Shown piece after piece: positions 9,091-20,500 of a stretch of DNA of 64,000 nt (positions are counted from its first letter, which is position 1; every line of letters begins with the position of its first letter). The DNA comes from CAITJF01 sp032654645 (GTDB lineage: Bacteria > Pseudomonadota > Gammaproteobacteria > Burkholderiales > Gallionellaceae): positions 496,001 through 560,000 of the forward strand of contig JAULAW010000015.1 in assembly GCA_032654645.1 (NCBI GenBank), given 5' to 3'. The notes beneath the pieces are model-generated. The model was not told the DNA's origin, did not search any database, and saw only the letters and a program-made list of their open reading frames with translations. The translations under genes and the position numbers were made by a program.

Positions 9091-10050
9091 ATGTCGGGAG
9101 ATAAGAGTGGTGACGCTATCGAACTGAGGAGGGCTGGGAAGCGCGCTAGATTCGTTTGCGTTGCGGGCTCTGTTGTTTGCATAACTTTCAGCATGCTGGC
9201 ATCCGTTGCGACGGCAGACACGGCGGGGCCGCGCAAAGTAGTGGGTGCGGATCCGCACAAGAAAACTTCAGCCAAAAAACTGGGCGCATCATGCGATGAA
9301 CCGAGTGTACCGAAAAACTCACACGGTTGCCTTGTGTCGCTTTCATCGGTTGATAAGCTGCGCACCCAAAAAGAATTTAACTTTGTTGATGTCCGATCAC
9401 CGGCAGAATATGACCATTACCGCATAGCCGGCTCAATCAACATTCCTTTGCACCTCGTCAAGACAAAGGAATTCCTCAAACAAACTTCCATTGTGTTGGT
9501 CAATGATGGCCGCAACACAGTTGAGCTCGAAAAGACATGCGGGGAGTTAAAACAATCTGGCTTTGAGAGCGTGGCAATTTTAGATGGCGGGTTGTTTGCA
9601 TGGCATACCAGCAAGAGGGCGTTGGAAGGCGATCCCATCGAGCAATCAAAGCTTAACCGCATGTCTGCAGAAGAGCTGTTCGAAGTGCGCGCTCTGGAGA
9701 ATTGGTCCGTGATCGATTTATCGGTACCGGATGAAAATAAGGAAATACGCTCTTGGCTACCGACGAAAGTTATTGCGGTTCCGTTCAAATCAAAGGGCAC
9801 CTCGATTGCCCGCATTTCTTCAGATATTTCGCAGCAGCGCAAGAAAAATCCTCAAGGAAAATTGTTGTTGATCGCAGATAACGATGACATCTACGAGCGA
9901 ATTGATGCGCAGCTCAAAAAATCGGGAGTTACTTCCGGCATTTTGCGTCTTGATGGAGGCATTAAAGGGTATCGCGAATATGTAACAAAGCAGCTTGCGT
10001 TGTGGAGCCAGCAAAACCGGCCACGGAGATATGAAACATGCCGTGGCTGA
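9091..10050 (+). CDS. Exported protein with two rhodanese-like domains lacking active-site cysteines
   Basis: A 319-residue protein with an N-terminal hydrophobic export segment (FVCVAGSVVCITFSMLASVATA). The first rhodanese-like domain has FVDVRSPAEYDHYRIAGSIN and ILDGGLFAW; the second has WSVIDLSVPDE and LRLDGGIKGY. In both, the loop that normally carries the catalytic Cys reads VLVNDGRN or LLIADNDD, so sulfur transfer is unlikely and a binding role is inferred. I chose the ATG at 9091 because AGGGGA lies 5 bases before it; an ATG at 9070 lacks a Shine-Dalgarno. The 3' end overlaps the next gene by 13 bp. Confidence 0.8.
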   Translation: MSGDKSGDAIELRRAGKRARFVCVAGSVVCITFSMLASVATADTAGPRKVVGADPHKKTSAKKLGASCDEPSVPKNSHGCLVSLSSVDKLRTQKEFNFVDVRSPAEYDHYRIAGSINIPLHLVKTKEFLKQTSIVLVNDGRNTVELEKTCGELKQSGFESVAILDGGLFAWHTSKRALEGDPIEQSKLNRMSAEELFEVRALENWSVIDLSVPDENKEIRSWLPTKVIAVPFKSKGTSIARISSDISQQRKKNPQGKLLLIADNDDIYERIDAQLKKSGVTSGILRLDGGIKGYREYVTKQLALWSQQNRPRRYETCRG

Positions 10051-10937
10051 TTCGGGTTGCTGCCTATCTTGTGCTGAGCTTCCTTGCAAGTTGTGCGGGA
10101 AGCAACGCTTCCAAGATGAGCGCTGTGAATGCAGAAATGGATGGAGATGGCTACTATCGGGTTCCTAAGCAGATTCGTTATAGCTTTACCTTAAGCAACA
10201 CCACTGGAAAACTACTGGAAAAACCTCAATTCTGGACGTATTTGCCGGTATCTAAAACCACGCACCAGAAGGTAATGAAGATCGAAGCGAATTATCCGTA
10301 CCAGGTAAAACGAGATAATTATGGCAACAATTCAATACATTTTGACATGAAAGATATTCCACCCTATGGGTCGAGGATCGTCAGCGTTACGGTGGATTTG
10401 CTGATGTCGGATCACCCGGTCGCCATGCCAGTTGGTGAACGGGAGAGCTTTCTTGCACGAGAGCCCTATATCGAAACAGATGATGACCGTATCGTCGCGC
10501 TTGCAGCCAAATTGCATGACGAATCGGCTGCAGTTATGGTGCAAAAGGATTACGGATGGGTGGCAAAAAACATTACCTCTGAAAGCTACGTTGCGGAAGA
10601 TCGCGGTGCTGCGTATGCGATGGGAACGCGGAAAGGCGATTGCACGGAAATATCCTATTTGCTCACGGCCCTCTATCGCGCCCAGCAAATTCCTGCACGA
10701 GCTATTGGCGGGTATGTCTTTAGCGGCAATGGAATTATGAAAGCGATGGATTATCACAACTGGACAGAATTTTATCTGGATGGTGCGTGGCAAATTGCAG
10801 ATGCGCAGAAAGGCGTGCTCGCGGATAAACAAACGGATTATGTTGCGATGCGCGTTATTGCTACCGGGGAGCCAGCGGCGCTTGCTTCGCAACGATTCAG
10901 CCATGCAGGTGAGGGATTGCGCGTAGAGATGAACTAA
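10038..10937 (+). CDS. Transglutaminase-like lipoprotein
   Basis: A 299-residue predicted lipoprotein: the signal ends in the lipobox FLASC, so it should be membrane-anchored facing the periplasm or surface. The C-terminal half is a transglutaminase-like (papain-fold) core: GTRKGDCTEISYLLTALYR with the nucleophile Cys, ARAIGGYVFSG, then YHNWTEFYLDGAWQIADAQ with the His and Asp. The triad is intact, so it could be a protease or amidase-type enzyme. The N-terminal half is beta-rich and unassigned. The overlap with the rhodanese-like gene implies co-expression; both lead into the surface-protein/Rhs locus, where it may process exported proteins (inference). Confidence 0.85.
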   Translation: MPWLIRVAAYLVLSFLASCAGSNASKMSAVNAEMDGDGYYRVPKQIRYSFTLSNTTGKLLEKPQFWTYLPVSKTTHQKVMKIEANYPYQVKRDNYGNNSIHFDMKDIPPYGSRIVSVTVDLLMSDHPVAMPVGERESFLAREPYIETDDDRIVALAAKLHDESAAVMVQKDYGWVAKNITSESYVAEDRGAAYAMGTRKGDCTEISYLLTALYRAQQIPARAIGGYVFSGNGIMKAMDYHNWTEFYLDGAWQIADAQKGVLADKQTDYVAMRVIATGEPAALASQRFSHAGEGLRVEMN

Positions 10938-11014
10938 CACATTGAAGTGAAACAAGGGGCGGCTGCTCAAAAGAGCGAACCGAGAAAAAGCAGTAACGGG
11001 TTCAAGGGAAGAAA

Positions 11015-12859
11015 TTGCAAGCCAAGAAGCTAATAACAAGCACGGCAAGAACACTGTTACTGATCGTCATCGCATATTTTGGCGTAGCTCAAGGCACACA
11101 TGCTGCGACCAGGGTATCCGGTGCGATCACCGCCAACACCACCTGGACGTTGGCGCAAAGCCCATACCAAGTGGCCGCCGACATCTCAGTCGAGAACGGA
11201 GCGACCTTGGCCATCGAAGCCGGTGTGACAGTCTATCTGGATACAGCAATGAACCTCACCATCACCGATGGCGCATTGAGCGCGCGCGGCACAGCGGGCC
11301 AGCCCATCACCTTCACCTCCGGTCTCGACAATGCGGGCGGCGCACCGGCAGCCGGCGACTGGGGGCAGATAAGTTTCCTAAATGCAACCAACGACAGCAC
11401 CACCATCCTTGAACATGCCCTGATCCGCTACGGGCAAGGCATCGCCGTCCAGTCCGCATCCCCCATCTTCAACTATCTTCAGATCATCAACAACCTTGGC
11501 CCTGCAATCAGCATCGATCTCGACTCCTCCCCCAAGGGGATCGGCAACCAGGCCAGCGGCAACGCCCTGAACGGCGTCAGCGTGCCTGCGGGAGACGTGC
11601 TGGGCACGGTGACGTGGGGAATCAAAGGAATCCCTTATGTGGTCGCGTCGGGCGTCGTTTCGGTTGGGGCGTCTCCGGCCATCGCAGCAGTGGCCCCGCA
11701 GGAAGTGCAACAAAGCCAATCTGTTGATGCAGTTATTTCGGGCTCCCGGCTAACAGGGGCTGACAGCATTAAATTCGAGGCCACTGGAATCAGCGCGACA
11801 TTGGCCGGAGGCGGCAGCGATACATCGCTCCCGGTGCGGATTACTGCAAGCGCTACCCAGCCTTTGGGGAGTGTCCCTTTTAATGTGAAAACGGCGGCAG
11901 GATGGGCGCGCTATGCGAACGGCATCAGCGTCATAGCGCTCAAGCCGACGATAGTCGTGAGCGGTATTACGCCGACGAGTATGCGGCGTGCAGAAACCAG
12001 GAGCTTCCAGATCGGCGGCAACCATCTTCTGGGCGCCCAAGTCAGCGTGCCGGCCGGCGCCGGGCTCACGTTGAGCAACTTGCAATCATTGGATGCACAG
12101 GCCAGCTTCGATCTGACCGCATCTGCGACGGCCACATTGGGGGTGCAGCCGCTTACTGTAACTAATCCGGCCGCCGCAAATGGAATTGCCGCAATGTTGG
12201 TGACCATCGCCGATGCGCTTCCGAAGATCAATACCAACACAATACCCGCCGCAGTGATTCCGGATGGGGTTGCGCGCCCCTTCATGTTGAGCTTGACGAA
12301 TACGGATTCTGTGCCCCACTCGTTTAATTTGAGTGCGCTGGATCCAACCATCATCAGTGTCTCGCCAGCTTCGATCACTATCCAGGCGGGCTCGACATCG
12401 GCGACCATCAACATCGCCGGGCTCAAACCGGGCTACACGATATTGAACATCACATCGCCCACATTGGCAGCGGCCAGCAAACAAATTTATGCGTCCAGTT
12501 TATTGAATGGTGCAGTGGTTGGGCCGGTGCTGTCCGCACCGGTTAGCGTAAACGTGCCTTATAGTTTTTCTAATTTGCCTATAGGGACAGCAGTGCCGGT
12601 CACGTCAGCAACGGTAGGTGTGGATGTGCCCTACAACCTGTCCAGCTTGCTGCCGATTGGGACAGCAGTGCCGGTCACGTCAGCAACGGTAGGTGTGGAT
12701 GTGCCCTACAACCTGTCCAGCTTGCTGCCGATTGGGACAGCAGTGCCGGTCACGTCAGCAACGGTAGGGGTAGACGTGCCTTACAGTCTTTCCAACTTGC
12801 CTATAGGAACCGTGGTTGGACCGATATTATCGCCGCCAGTTGGGGTGGATGCGCCATGA
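11015..12859 (+). CDS. Exported beta-helix surface protein with C-terminal tandem repeats
   Basis: A 614-residue protein starting at a TTG (start codon chosen from AAGGGA 5-6 bases upstream and from two paralogues with the same TTG context at 27878 and 55293). A signal peptide ends at THAA. Residues about 25-170 are a right-handed beta-helix-like region (GAITANTTWTL, ENGATLAIEAGVTVYLD, GDWGQISFL). Ig/IPT-like beta domains follow. The C-terminal 110 residues are built of a 25-residue repeat (VPVTSATVGVDVPY plus NLSSLLPIGTA). Probably a secreted or cell-surface structural protein. It begins the run of surface genes leading to the first Rhs gene. Confidence 0.75.
   Translation: MQAKKLITSTARTLLLIVIAYFGVAQGTHAATRVSGAITANTTWTLAQSPYQVAADISVENGATLAIEAGVTVYLDTAMNLTITDGALSARGTAGQPITFTSGLDNAGGAPAAGDWGQISFLNATNDSTTILEHALIRYGQGIAVQSASPIFNYLQIINNLGPAISIDLDSSPKGIGNQASGNALNGVSVPAGDVLGTVTWGIKGIPYVVASGVVSVGASPAIAAVAPQEVQQSQSVDAVISGSRLTGADSIKFEATGISATLAGGGSDTSLPVRITASATQPLGSVPFNVKTAAGWARYANGISVIALKPTIVVSGITPTSMRRAETRSFQIGGNHLLGAQVSVPAGAGLTLSNLQSLDAQASFDLTASATATLGVQPLTVTNPAAANGIAAMLVTIADALPKINTNTIPAAVIPDGVARPFMLSLTNTDSVPHSFNLSALDPTIISVSPASITIQAGSTSATINIAGLKPGYTILNITSPTLAAASKQIYASSLLNGAVVGPVLSAPVSVNVPYSFSNLPIGTAVPVTSATVGVDVPYNLSSLLPIGTAVPVTSATVGVDVPYNLSSLLPIGTAVPVTSATVGVDVPYSLSNLPIGTVVGPILSPPVGVDAP
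12584..12808 (+). repeat. Three tandem copies of a 75-bp repeat
   Basis: Copies start at 12584, 12659 and 12734 (each beginning GGGACAGCAGTGCCGGTCAC). The first two are nearly identical and the third drifts at its end. The period is a multiple of three, so repeat number can change without a frameshift. Encoded within the 11015 gene's C-terminus. Confidence 0.9.
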
Positions 12860-12969
12860 TTTTTGATGGCTAAAAGAGGCAGAGGATTTCATGAAATTTC
12901 AGGATGATCTTGTGAATAATTGGGCGGACAGTAATTGAATTTAGTGCAGATATTTTGAAGGAGCGGAAA

Positions 12970-14487
12970 ATGAAAAAATGGACTGCGATACGCAGGTTGG
13001 CAATGGCATGCGGTTTTTTTGCGGCATCAGCTTCAGCCTTTGCTGCTTATAACAGTGGCAGCACGGGAGCTGATGGTGCATTTAACCCGACTGTAAGCCA
13101 GAGCATCCAGCTTCCGCCGGACGGCATATTCAATTACACCAGTGTGAATATTCCAAGCGGGGTGACCATCACTTACATCAAGAATGCCGCCAACACGCCA
13201 GTGACTATCCTTGCGAGTGGCGACGTGACCATTGCCGGAACCCTGGATGTCAGCGCAACACCGTCAATAAACTCGGCAGATATAAGCGGGCCGGGTTTGG
13301 GAGGGCCGGGCGGATATAACGGGGGGCGCGGGGGGCAACCGGGCGGGGCAGTATCTAATTGGGTAAATGGTTACACGGGGCCGAATATCGGCAGAGCCGG
13401 TATTGGCCCTGGGGGCGGCGCGCCTGGCTCTGTTCACTATCCGAACGGGTATTGGGGGGGGTCATATCCAGATATCGCCGCTGGAGGTGGTGGAGCTTAT
13501 GGTAGTGCACCTCCTGCACCCGGTAGTTATTGCCCAACAACGCCCGGCGTTACCTATGGCAACACCACGTTGATTCCGCTGCTCGGCGGTTCGGGCGGCG
13601 GCGGCGGTGCGGGCGGACCTGCTGCGCCAGGTTCGGGCGGCGGCGGGGGTGGCGGCGCGATCCTGATCGCGGCCTCAGGGACGTTTGATGTGACCGGATC
13701 TATCTTGGCCAATGGCGGCGCGCCGGGTGCGACCGGAGATATCGCCGCCAGAGGGGTTTATGGCGGCGGCGGCAGTGGCGGTGGGATACGCCTGATCGCA
13801 ACCACGATCAGCGGCAACGGCACCATCAGTGCTGTCGGTGGAGCATCATGGGGTGAGGTGTGGCAAAACGCCACTTATGGTGCTTATGGTGTTTGTACCA
13901 ATGCAGCAAACGGATCAGCCAATGGTGGCGCAGGCAGAATCCGCATTGAATCCGAAACTTTGCTCAGAACTACAGCAACCAACCCCATTTACGTCGGTGG
14001 GTCGCCAAGCCTGGTCTTCGTTCCCGGCTTGCCCACACTCAAAATCGACAGTATCGGTGGTGTCGCTGTTCCTTCACAGCCATCAGGTGTGGGGGATGTT
14101 GCATTGCCATCAGGATTTACCAATCCAGTGACAGTCACTTTCGTAACCAGCGGTGTGACAGTGGGTAGCTCGATCAAACTCACAATAACGCCTGCCCAAG
14201 GTACGGCTTATAGCGCTACCAGCGCGCCGACGACGGGCACAACCGGCAGCGCGACCGCGAGCGTATCGGTCTCACTACCGTCCGGCCCCAATACACTGCA
14301 AGCTTCAGTGACCTATACCGTCGTAGCTTCGGTTGGCGATGCGATGTCTGTTTATGCGCAAGGTGAACGTGTCGAAAGAGTTACATTGGCCTCTACCTTG
14401 GGCAAAGAATCCAGCGTTACGCTGACGACAGTGTCTGGCAAAGAATACGTGGTTCCCGTGTCCGCCCTGGCTAAGTTCCAAAGCTGA
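12970..14487 (+). CDS. Glycine-rich secreted protein
   Basis: A 505-residue exported protein. The ATG at 12970 is preceded by AAGGAG (12958-12963); in-frame codons upstream lack this. A signal peptide ends near ASAFA. The N-terminal domain (SGSTGADGAFNPTV, LPPDGIFNYTSVNIPSGVT, TPVTILASGDVTIAG) is followed by about 200 residues of Gly-rich sequence with GGGGGAGG and GGGGGGGAILIA runs, then two beta domains and a C-terminal segment with YAQGERVERVTLASTLG and GKEYVVPVSALAK. The same plan and ends recur in the gene at 59595. It is probably an extracellular structural or adhesin-like protein; no enzyme motif is seen. Confidence 0.75.
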   Translation: MKKWTAIRRLAMACGFFAASASAFAAYNSGSTGADGAFNPTVSQSIQLPPDGIFNYTSVNIPSGVTITYIKNAANTPVTILASGDVTIAGTLDVSATPSINSADISGPGLGGPGGYNGGRGGQPGGAVSNWVNGYTGPNIGRAGIGPGGGAPGSVHYPNGYWGGSYPDIAAGGGGAYGSAPPAPGSYCPTTPGVTYGNTTLIPLLGGSGGGGGAGGPAAPGSGGGGGGGAILIAASGTFDVTGSILANGGAPGATGDIAARGVYGGGGSGGGIRLIATTISGNGTISAVGGASWGEVWQNATYGAYGVCTNAANGSANGGAGRIRIESETLLRTTATNPIYVGGSPSLVFVPGLPTLKIDSIGGVAVPSQPSGVGDVALPSGFTNPVTVTFVTSGVTVGSSIKLTITPAQGTAYSATSAPTTGTTGSATASVSVSLPSGPNTLQASVTYTVVASVGDAMSVYAQGERVERVTLASTLGKESSVTLTTVSGKEYVVPVSALAKFQS

Positions 14488-14547
14488 CGGCGAGACATCT
14501 CCGGGGTTTGTTTGAATGATTCGTGTATTGCCGAATTTGGGTAAAAA

Positions 14548-17500
14548 ATGATGAAAAATTTACTGTGCCGCCTCTTGTTTAATTTTATGTCGTCTTGTTT
14601 GTCGCGAGGTTGCCAGCTATTCGCGCGAGGCGTTTTGGCGAGCAGCTTGACCCTCATCGGCGGCGCCGCGCTGGCGGGCGAGTTGGCCGTGACAGACGGT
14701 GTGGTGGTGAAATTCGGCCAGGATGCGCAACTGGTGGTGCGCGACAAACTCACGGCGGGCAAGGGGGTTGTTCTCACCAGCCAGAGCGACGATACGGCTG
14801 GCGGGCAAGTTGCACCGGCAGCGCAAACGCCCGCTGCGGGCGGGTGGGGAGGATTGCGCCTGGAAAAATCAAGCGCGCCCACTGTCTTGTCGCTTACCGA
14901 AATGACTATCCGCTATGCGGGCGCGCAAGGCGGCGCGGGGCTCGCCGTGCTCGGCTTCAATCCCGCGCTGCAATACATGCAGATCACCGACAGCATCATC
15001 GGCTTGCAGTTGTTGCAAGGCGCCAGCCCGACCATCAACGGGGCCAGTTTCTTGCGCAACGGGGTGGGCATAGATGCCGACGGCAATTCAAGCCCGCTCA
15101 TCACCAACAGCCAGTTCGCCCAGAATTCCAACCAGGCAATTCTGAACCGCACTCCCGCGACCATCATCCAGGCGTTGGGCAACTGGTGGGGCTCCAGCAC
15201 GGGGCCTAAAGATTTGGCCGGCAATCCGGCAGGGCAGGGCGATGCGGTTTCCACCGGAATCAACTACGGCAGCTATCTGACGCAGATACCGCTCATCAAT
15301 CCTAACTTGCGTGTGGCGGGCAGTCCCGCATTCTCCGAACTGCAAAACATCACATTGGAGCTGAACTGTGTCAACGCGGTCGAGTACCGCATCGCTGAAA
15401 ACGGCGCATTTACCGGACTGGCGTATCAGCCGATGGTGGCCACATTGCCGTTCACATTGTCCGCAAGCGATGGGCTTAAAAAGATTTCGGTGCAGTACCG
15501 GTCCATTTCCGGCGCCACCGTCACGGCGGCGCTACCGCAAGATTTGCTCTACGACTCTCAAGGCCCGACGCTCGCGCTGACCAACCCGGCGGAAGGCAGC
15601 TACATACTCAATCCGATCACAATTTCCGCAACCGCCACCGATGCGGGCGGTGTGGCTAAAGTGGATTTTTACCTCAACAGCCAACTGGTCGCGACCGATA
15701 CCGCCTCACCTTACGGCTATTACTGGAATACCGCGACGTGGGCCGATGGGAACTACGCCATCAAGGTTGTCGCCACCGACACCGTCGGCCATACCAGTAC
15801 GGCCACGAACAATATAACCAAGGCCGCCCCCCCTCCTGACGTTGCTGGCCCGGCGCTCGGCAGTGTTACCTTGTCGGGTGCCGCCATCATCGCGGGCTCT
15901 ACATTGACGGGCTCAGGCACGCTGGTCGCTGCGGCCAGCGACCCGAGCGGTGTCAGCCGCGTCGAATTCCTGGTTGACGGGGTTTTGTTCGGCTCCGATA
16001 CCAGCGGTGCGGATGGATTCTCCTCCTACATCGACATCCTCAGCATCGCAGACGGAGGGCACACGCTGACCATCCGCGCAAGCGATTCGCTCGGCAACAA
16101 TGCCGAAACCAGCTTGGCCATCACCGTGGCGATGGCAGCGCCGAACACGCCTGCGATCACCGCGCCGGGCAACAACACCCTGACAGCGGCGAGCACGATC
16201 AACGTCAGCGGCACAGCCTCGCCCAATGTGCAGGTTCTCGCGTACCTCAATGCCGTGCAGAGCGGTACGCCGGTGGCGGTAGATGCCACGGGCAAATTCA
16301 CGGTGCCGGTCACCCTGAATACCGGCGTCAACCTGATTCAAGTCGCTGCCAGCAACCGCGGCGGTTTGAGCCCGCTCAGCCCTTCGCGGCAAGTAACGCT
16401 GGATGACAGCATTCCAGCCGCACCGCTGGGGTTGAGCGCGACCGCCCAACCGGCAGGCAAGATCAAGCTGATCTGGAGCCGTGCGCTGGATGCCAAGGTC
16501 TCCGGCTACAACCTGTACCGTTCTGCGGTCACGTTTAATGCTGCCGCCGAAGCCGTCAAGATCAACAGCACGCTCATTCCTGTTGCGGCCACGGCATACG
16601 ATGATCTGCCCGCAGCGGATGGCACGTATTTTTATCGGGTGGTGGCGGTCAACAGTTTGGGAACATCCAGCGCCCCGTCCAATATCATCAGCGCCGTTTC
16701 CGATAACATCTTGCCCAAGGCAACAGAAATCGTTTACGTCCCGGCAGGCAAAACTGACCCCGCCACGGGGCGGATCGCTGCGGGGCGCGTGGACGTCACC
16801 ATGCGCGTGACGGAAGCGCTCTCCGCGTTGCCTTTCTTGAGCATCGCGCCGCAAGGGGGGACACTGATCGCGGTTGACCTGATCAAGCAGAGCGATACGG
16901 TTTACACCGGATTTTTTAACATTGCGCCGGGAACTCCGTCCGGAATGGCTTACGCGGTGTTTTCCGCGCGCGACATGGTGGGCAACCGTGGCACCGACAT
17001 CGTCACCGGCCTATCCATCAATATTGATGCGCAAGGGCCAAATCTCGTCGGTATCGCGCTAGCACCGGCCACACCAATCAAAAACGATGCGGCAGCGCCC
17101 GCAACCGTCGCTGCCACCTTTACGCTCAATGAAGCGATGAAGGCGGGTGTCGCTCCGCAGATCGGCTATACCTTGTCCGGTAGCCCGAACCTATCGCAGA
17201 CAGTCACCGGGTTGGCGCAAACCGCCCCGACAATATGGACCGCCAACTTCACTTTGCCGGCAACTGCCGGGCAAAATTCAGTCGAGCGCTTGGCTTTCAG
17301 CTATAGCGGCAGCGACGATCTGGACAACGTCTCCACAACCATCATGGCCAATGATAGTTTCCAGGTGTATCAAGGCAACTTGCCGCCGCTGAATTCGCCG
17401 CAAAACTTTACAGCAGCCGCTCAACCGGGCGGCAAGGTGCGCTTGGTTTGGACAGCGGTGGATATGTCTGTCGCATACCAGATATACCGCCAGGCGCCGG

Positions 17501-20500
17501 GAGAGAGCAGCCTCACCCCATACCAGCGTGTGGATGTAGCGGGCTTGCCGAATACGGAATACACCGATGCCACCACGCTCGACGGCCTGTATCGTTACAG
17601 CGTCGCCAGCATCCGCGGCGCGAACGGGCAAGAATCGTTGAGCGGGCAGAGCTTGGCGGCTGAAGCGACTGCCGATTCCGTGCCGCCCGGCGCGCCGCAA
17701 AATCTGAGCCTGATGCTGGTCGGTGCGGGTATCCAGGCAACCTGGCTGGCTCCTGTTGATGGTGCGGTGAGCTACAAGCTGTACCGTTCCGGCGCTGCGA
17801 GCATCACCTCTACTGCCGGGCTCGCCCCGATCCTGACCGGCATCAAGCAGCTGGGTGCTATTGATGGCAGCCCATCGCAGGCCGAACACGCCTATGCGGC
17901 CACCGCTGTAGATGCGGCAGGCAACGAATCGCTGTTGTCAAATTCTGGCTACCTCAACTTTGCCCTGCTGCCTGTCGCGACACTGACCATCGTGCAAACC
18001 GACACCGCGTTGCCGCAGGTTTCATGGACACACCCCACGGCCATCGCGGGCTACGACGTGTATCTCGGTTCTGTGGCCACGGGCACCAAGCTCAACCTCA
18101 CGCCGCTACCGGGTACCAGCTACAGCTACATCGACACAGGATATGCGGGCGACGAACGCACTTACACCATTGTCGCATTCGATAGCAACTATGTGCAGGC
18201 CAGCCGATCGCTGACCTTGCCCAAGCTGAGTGTCGAACTGGTCGCGGGCACGCCGATCCTGCGCAACGTGATGAACCGCCTGCAATACCGGGTGACCAAT
18301 TCAGGTAGTCAGGCGGTCAGCAATGCGCACGTCAAAGCCAAAATCGGCACGCGCGAAATCAGCTCGGAAGTATTCGGCCTGGCAGCCGGCGAAACCAGGA
18401 TCATCCCGGTAGTAGTGGGCGGATATGCCGACATCCCCAATCCGGCGTTGCTGACCAGCACCGTAGAGATCTCGCCCAACCAGGGCGAGCGCGCCGCCCT
18501 CGTGCGTACCGCCAGCGTGCCGGTTCAGGATGGTGCGCTGGTGCTGACCGTTTCGCCGGAGAGCCTCACTCGCGGCGCGACGGGAAAAGTGCGCTTCACG
18601 CTGGAGAACACCAGCGATGTCGAGATCGAACTGCTCACCGCCTCCAACAGCGGCAGCGCCGCCTCGTCCGACATCCGTTGCAAGCTGCTGGACAAAGATG
18701 GCAACGTGCTGGCCGCACAGTCATTCAAGCAGGCGCTGGGTAACGTTGTCACCATTCCCACCGGGCAAACGGTCGCGCGCATACCGGCGCGGGGGAGTTT
18801 TACTTCCGACTTGATGACGCTGCCCGTGCCTTCTGCCGCGCCCGATAGCGTTACGGTGCAACTGGAGATAGACAACATTCGCTACCGCCTGGGCACGCCC
18901 GAAGCGGTGAGCGTCCCCGGCCTGTCCGGCCGCCAACAGGTTTCGTTGATCGAGACCGCTTACTATGCCGAAGTCGGCAGCGTTACCCCCGCCAGTTCAT
19001 TCGGTGACCAGGATATTGTCATCACCGGTCGCGCAGTTGACCGCGCCACGCTACAGCCAATGGGTAATATTGCGTTGAAGCTGTATTTGAATGTCAACGG
19101 ATTCGAGCGCCGCTTCGACGTTTTCTCCGATGCTTTGGGTAATTTCAGCTACACCTTCAAACCCGCAGCCTCCGATGGCGGTGTGTACAAAGTGACGGCC
19201 GTGCATCCGGACATCATCGAGCGCCCGGTGCAAGGGCAATTCGTGATCAACAGCGTGGTGGTGAGCCCGGCATTGTTCAGGCTGAACAACCTGCGCAACT
19301 ATCCGTACACATTCAAACTGCATACCACGGCGGGGGTGGGCACAACCGCCACCAATGTGCATGCGGTTTACGACGCGGCCAATCAAGCCAACGGCAGCTT
19401 GCCAGCGGGCGTCACCGTTGGCATCGGCGCACCGCTCACGCTGGGCTCGGCGCAATCGGGTGATTTGTCCGTCACCATCACCGGAGACAACAGCGCAGCC
19501 ACCAGCGGTAGCCTCACCCTCAAAGTCTATGTGGATGAAAAAGGCGTGCAGCCGGTCGCGACCGTCCAGGTCAACTACGTGTTTACCGACGGTAAACCCT
19601 CGATCTATCCGATGCCCAGCTTTGTGGAAACAGGTGTCGCGCAAGGCGCCAGCGCGCTCGAACAAGTCGTTCTGGAAAACCGGGGTTTTGCGGAAGCGCA
19701 AGGCATCACCGCGACCCTCGTCAATACCGACGGCACAGCCGCGCCTTCCTGGATATACCTTGCCGCGGGCAACAACATCGGCAACCTGATCGTCGGCGAG
19801 AAACGCGCCATCGACATCGCCATGACACCGCCAATGGGCCTGGCGGATGGCATTTACACCTTCAAGATGCGCGTCGCATCGGCCAATGCAACGGGAGGCG
19901 ACATACCGATATACGTATCGTTGACCCAATCCGGTATCGGAAATGTGTTGATCAAGGTATCCGACATTTACACCGGCACCCCGAATGCGGGCGGCCAGCG
20001 CATAGCGGGCATGTCGGGAGGCCGGATCACACTGCAGAACGAGGCGGTTGCCACCGTCACCGGCACGTTGACTACCGACACCCTGGGCGAAGCTTACTTC
20101 ACCGATTTGCCAGCCGGCCGCTACAAGTTCCGCGTCACGGCGCCCAACCATCAGGAAACCATTGGACGGCTGACAGTGAAACCCGGCATCACCGTTTCGC
20201 AAGACATATTCCTCGACTACAACCTGGTCACGGTCGAATGGTCGGTAACGCCTATCACGATTACCGATTCGTACACGATTACGGCGCTGGTGACTTTCGT
20301 GGCCAATGTGCCGGCGCCAGTGGTAGTGCTTGAGCCGGCGAGCGTGACGCTGCCACCGATGAAACCGGGCGATGTGTTCCTGGGAGAATTTGCCTTGAGC
20401 AACTACGGTTTGGTTCGCGCCGACAACGTCGTATTCAAACAACCCGCCTCGGATGCGTTCTTCCGCTATGAATTCATGGCTACGGTGCCTGCGTCGCTGG

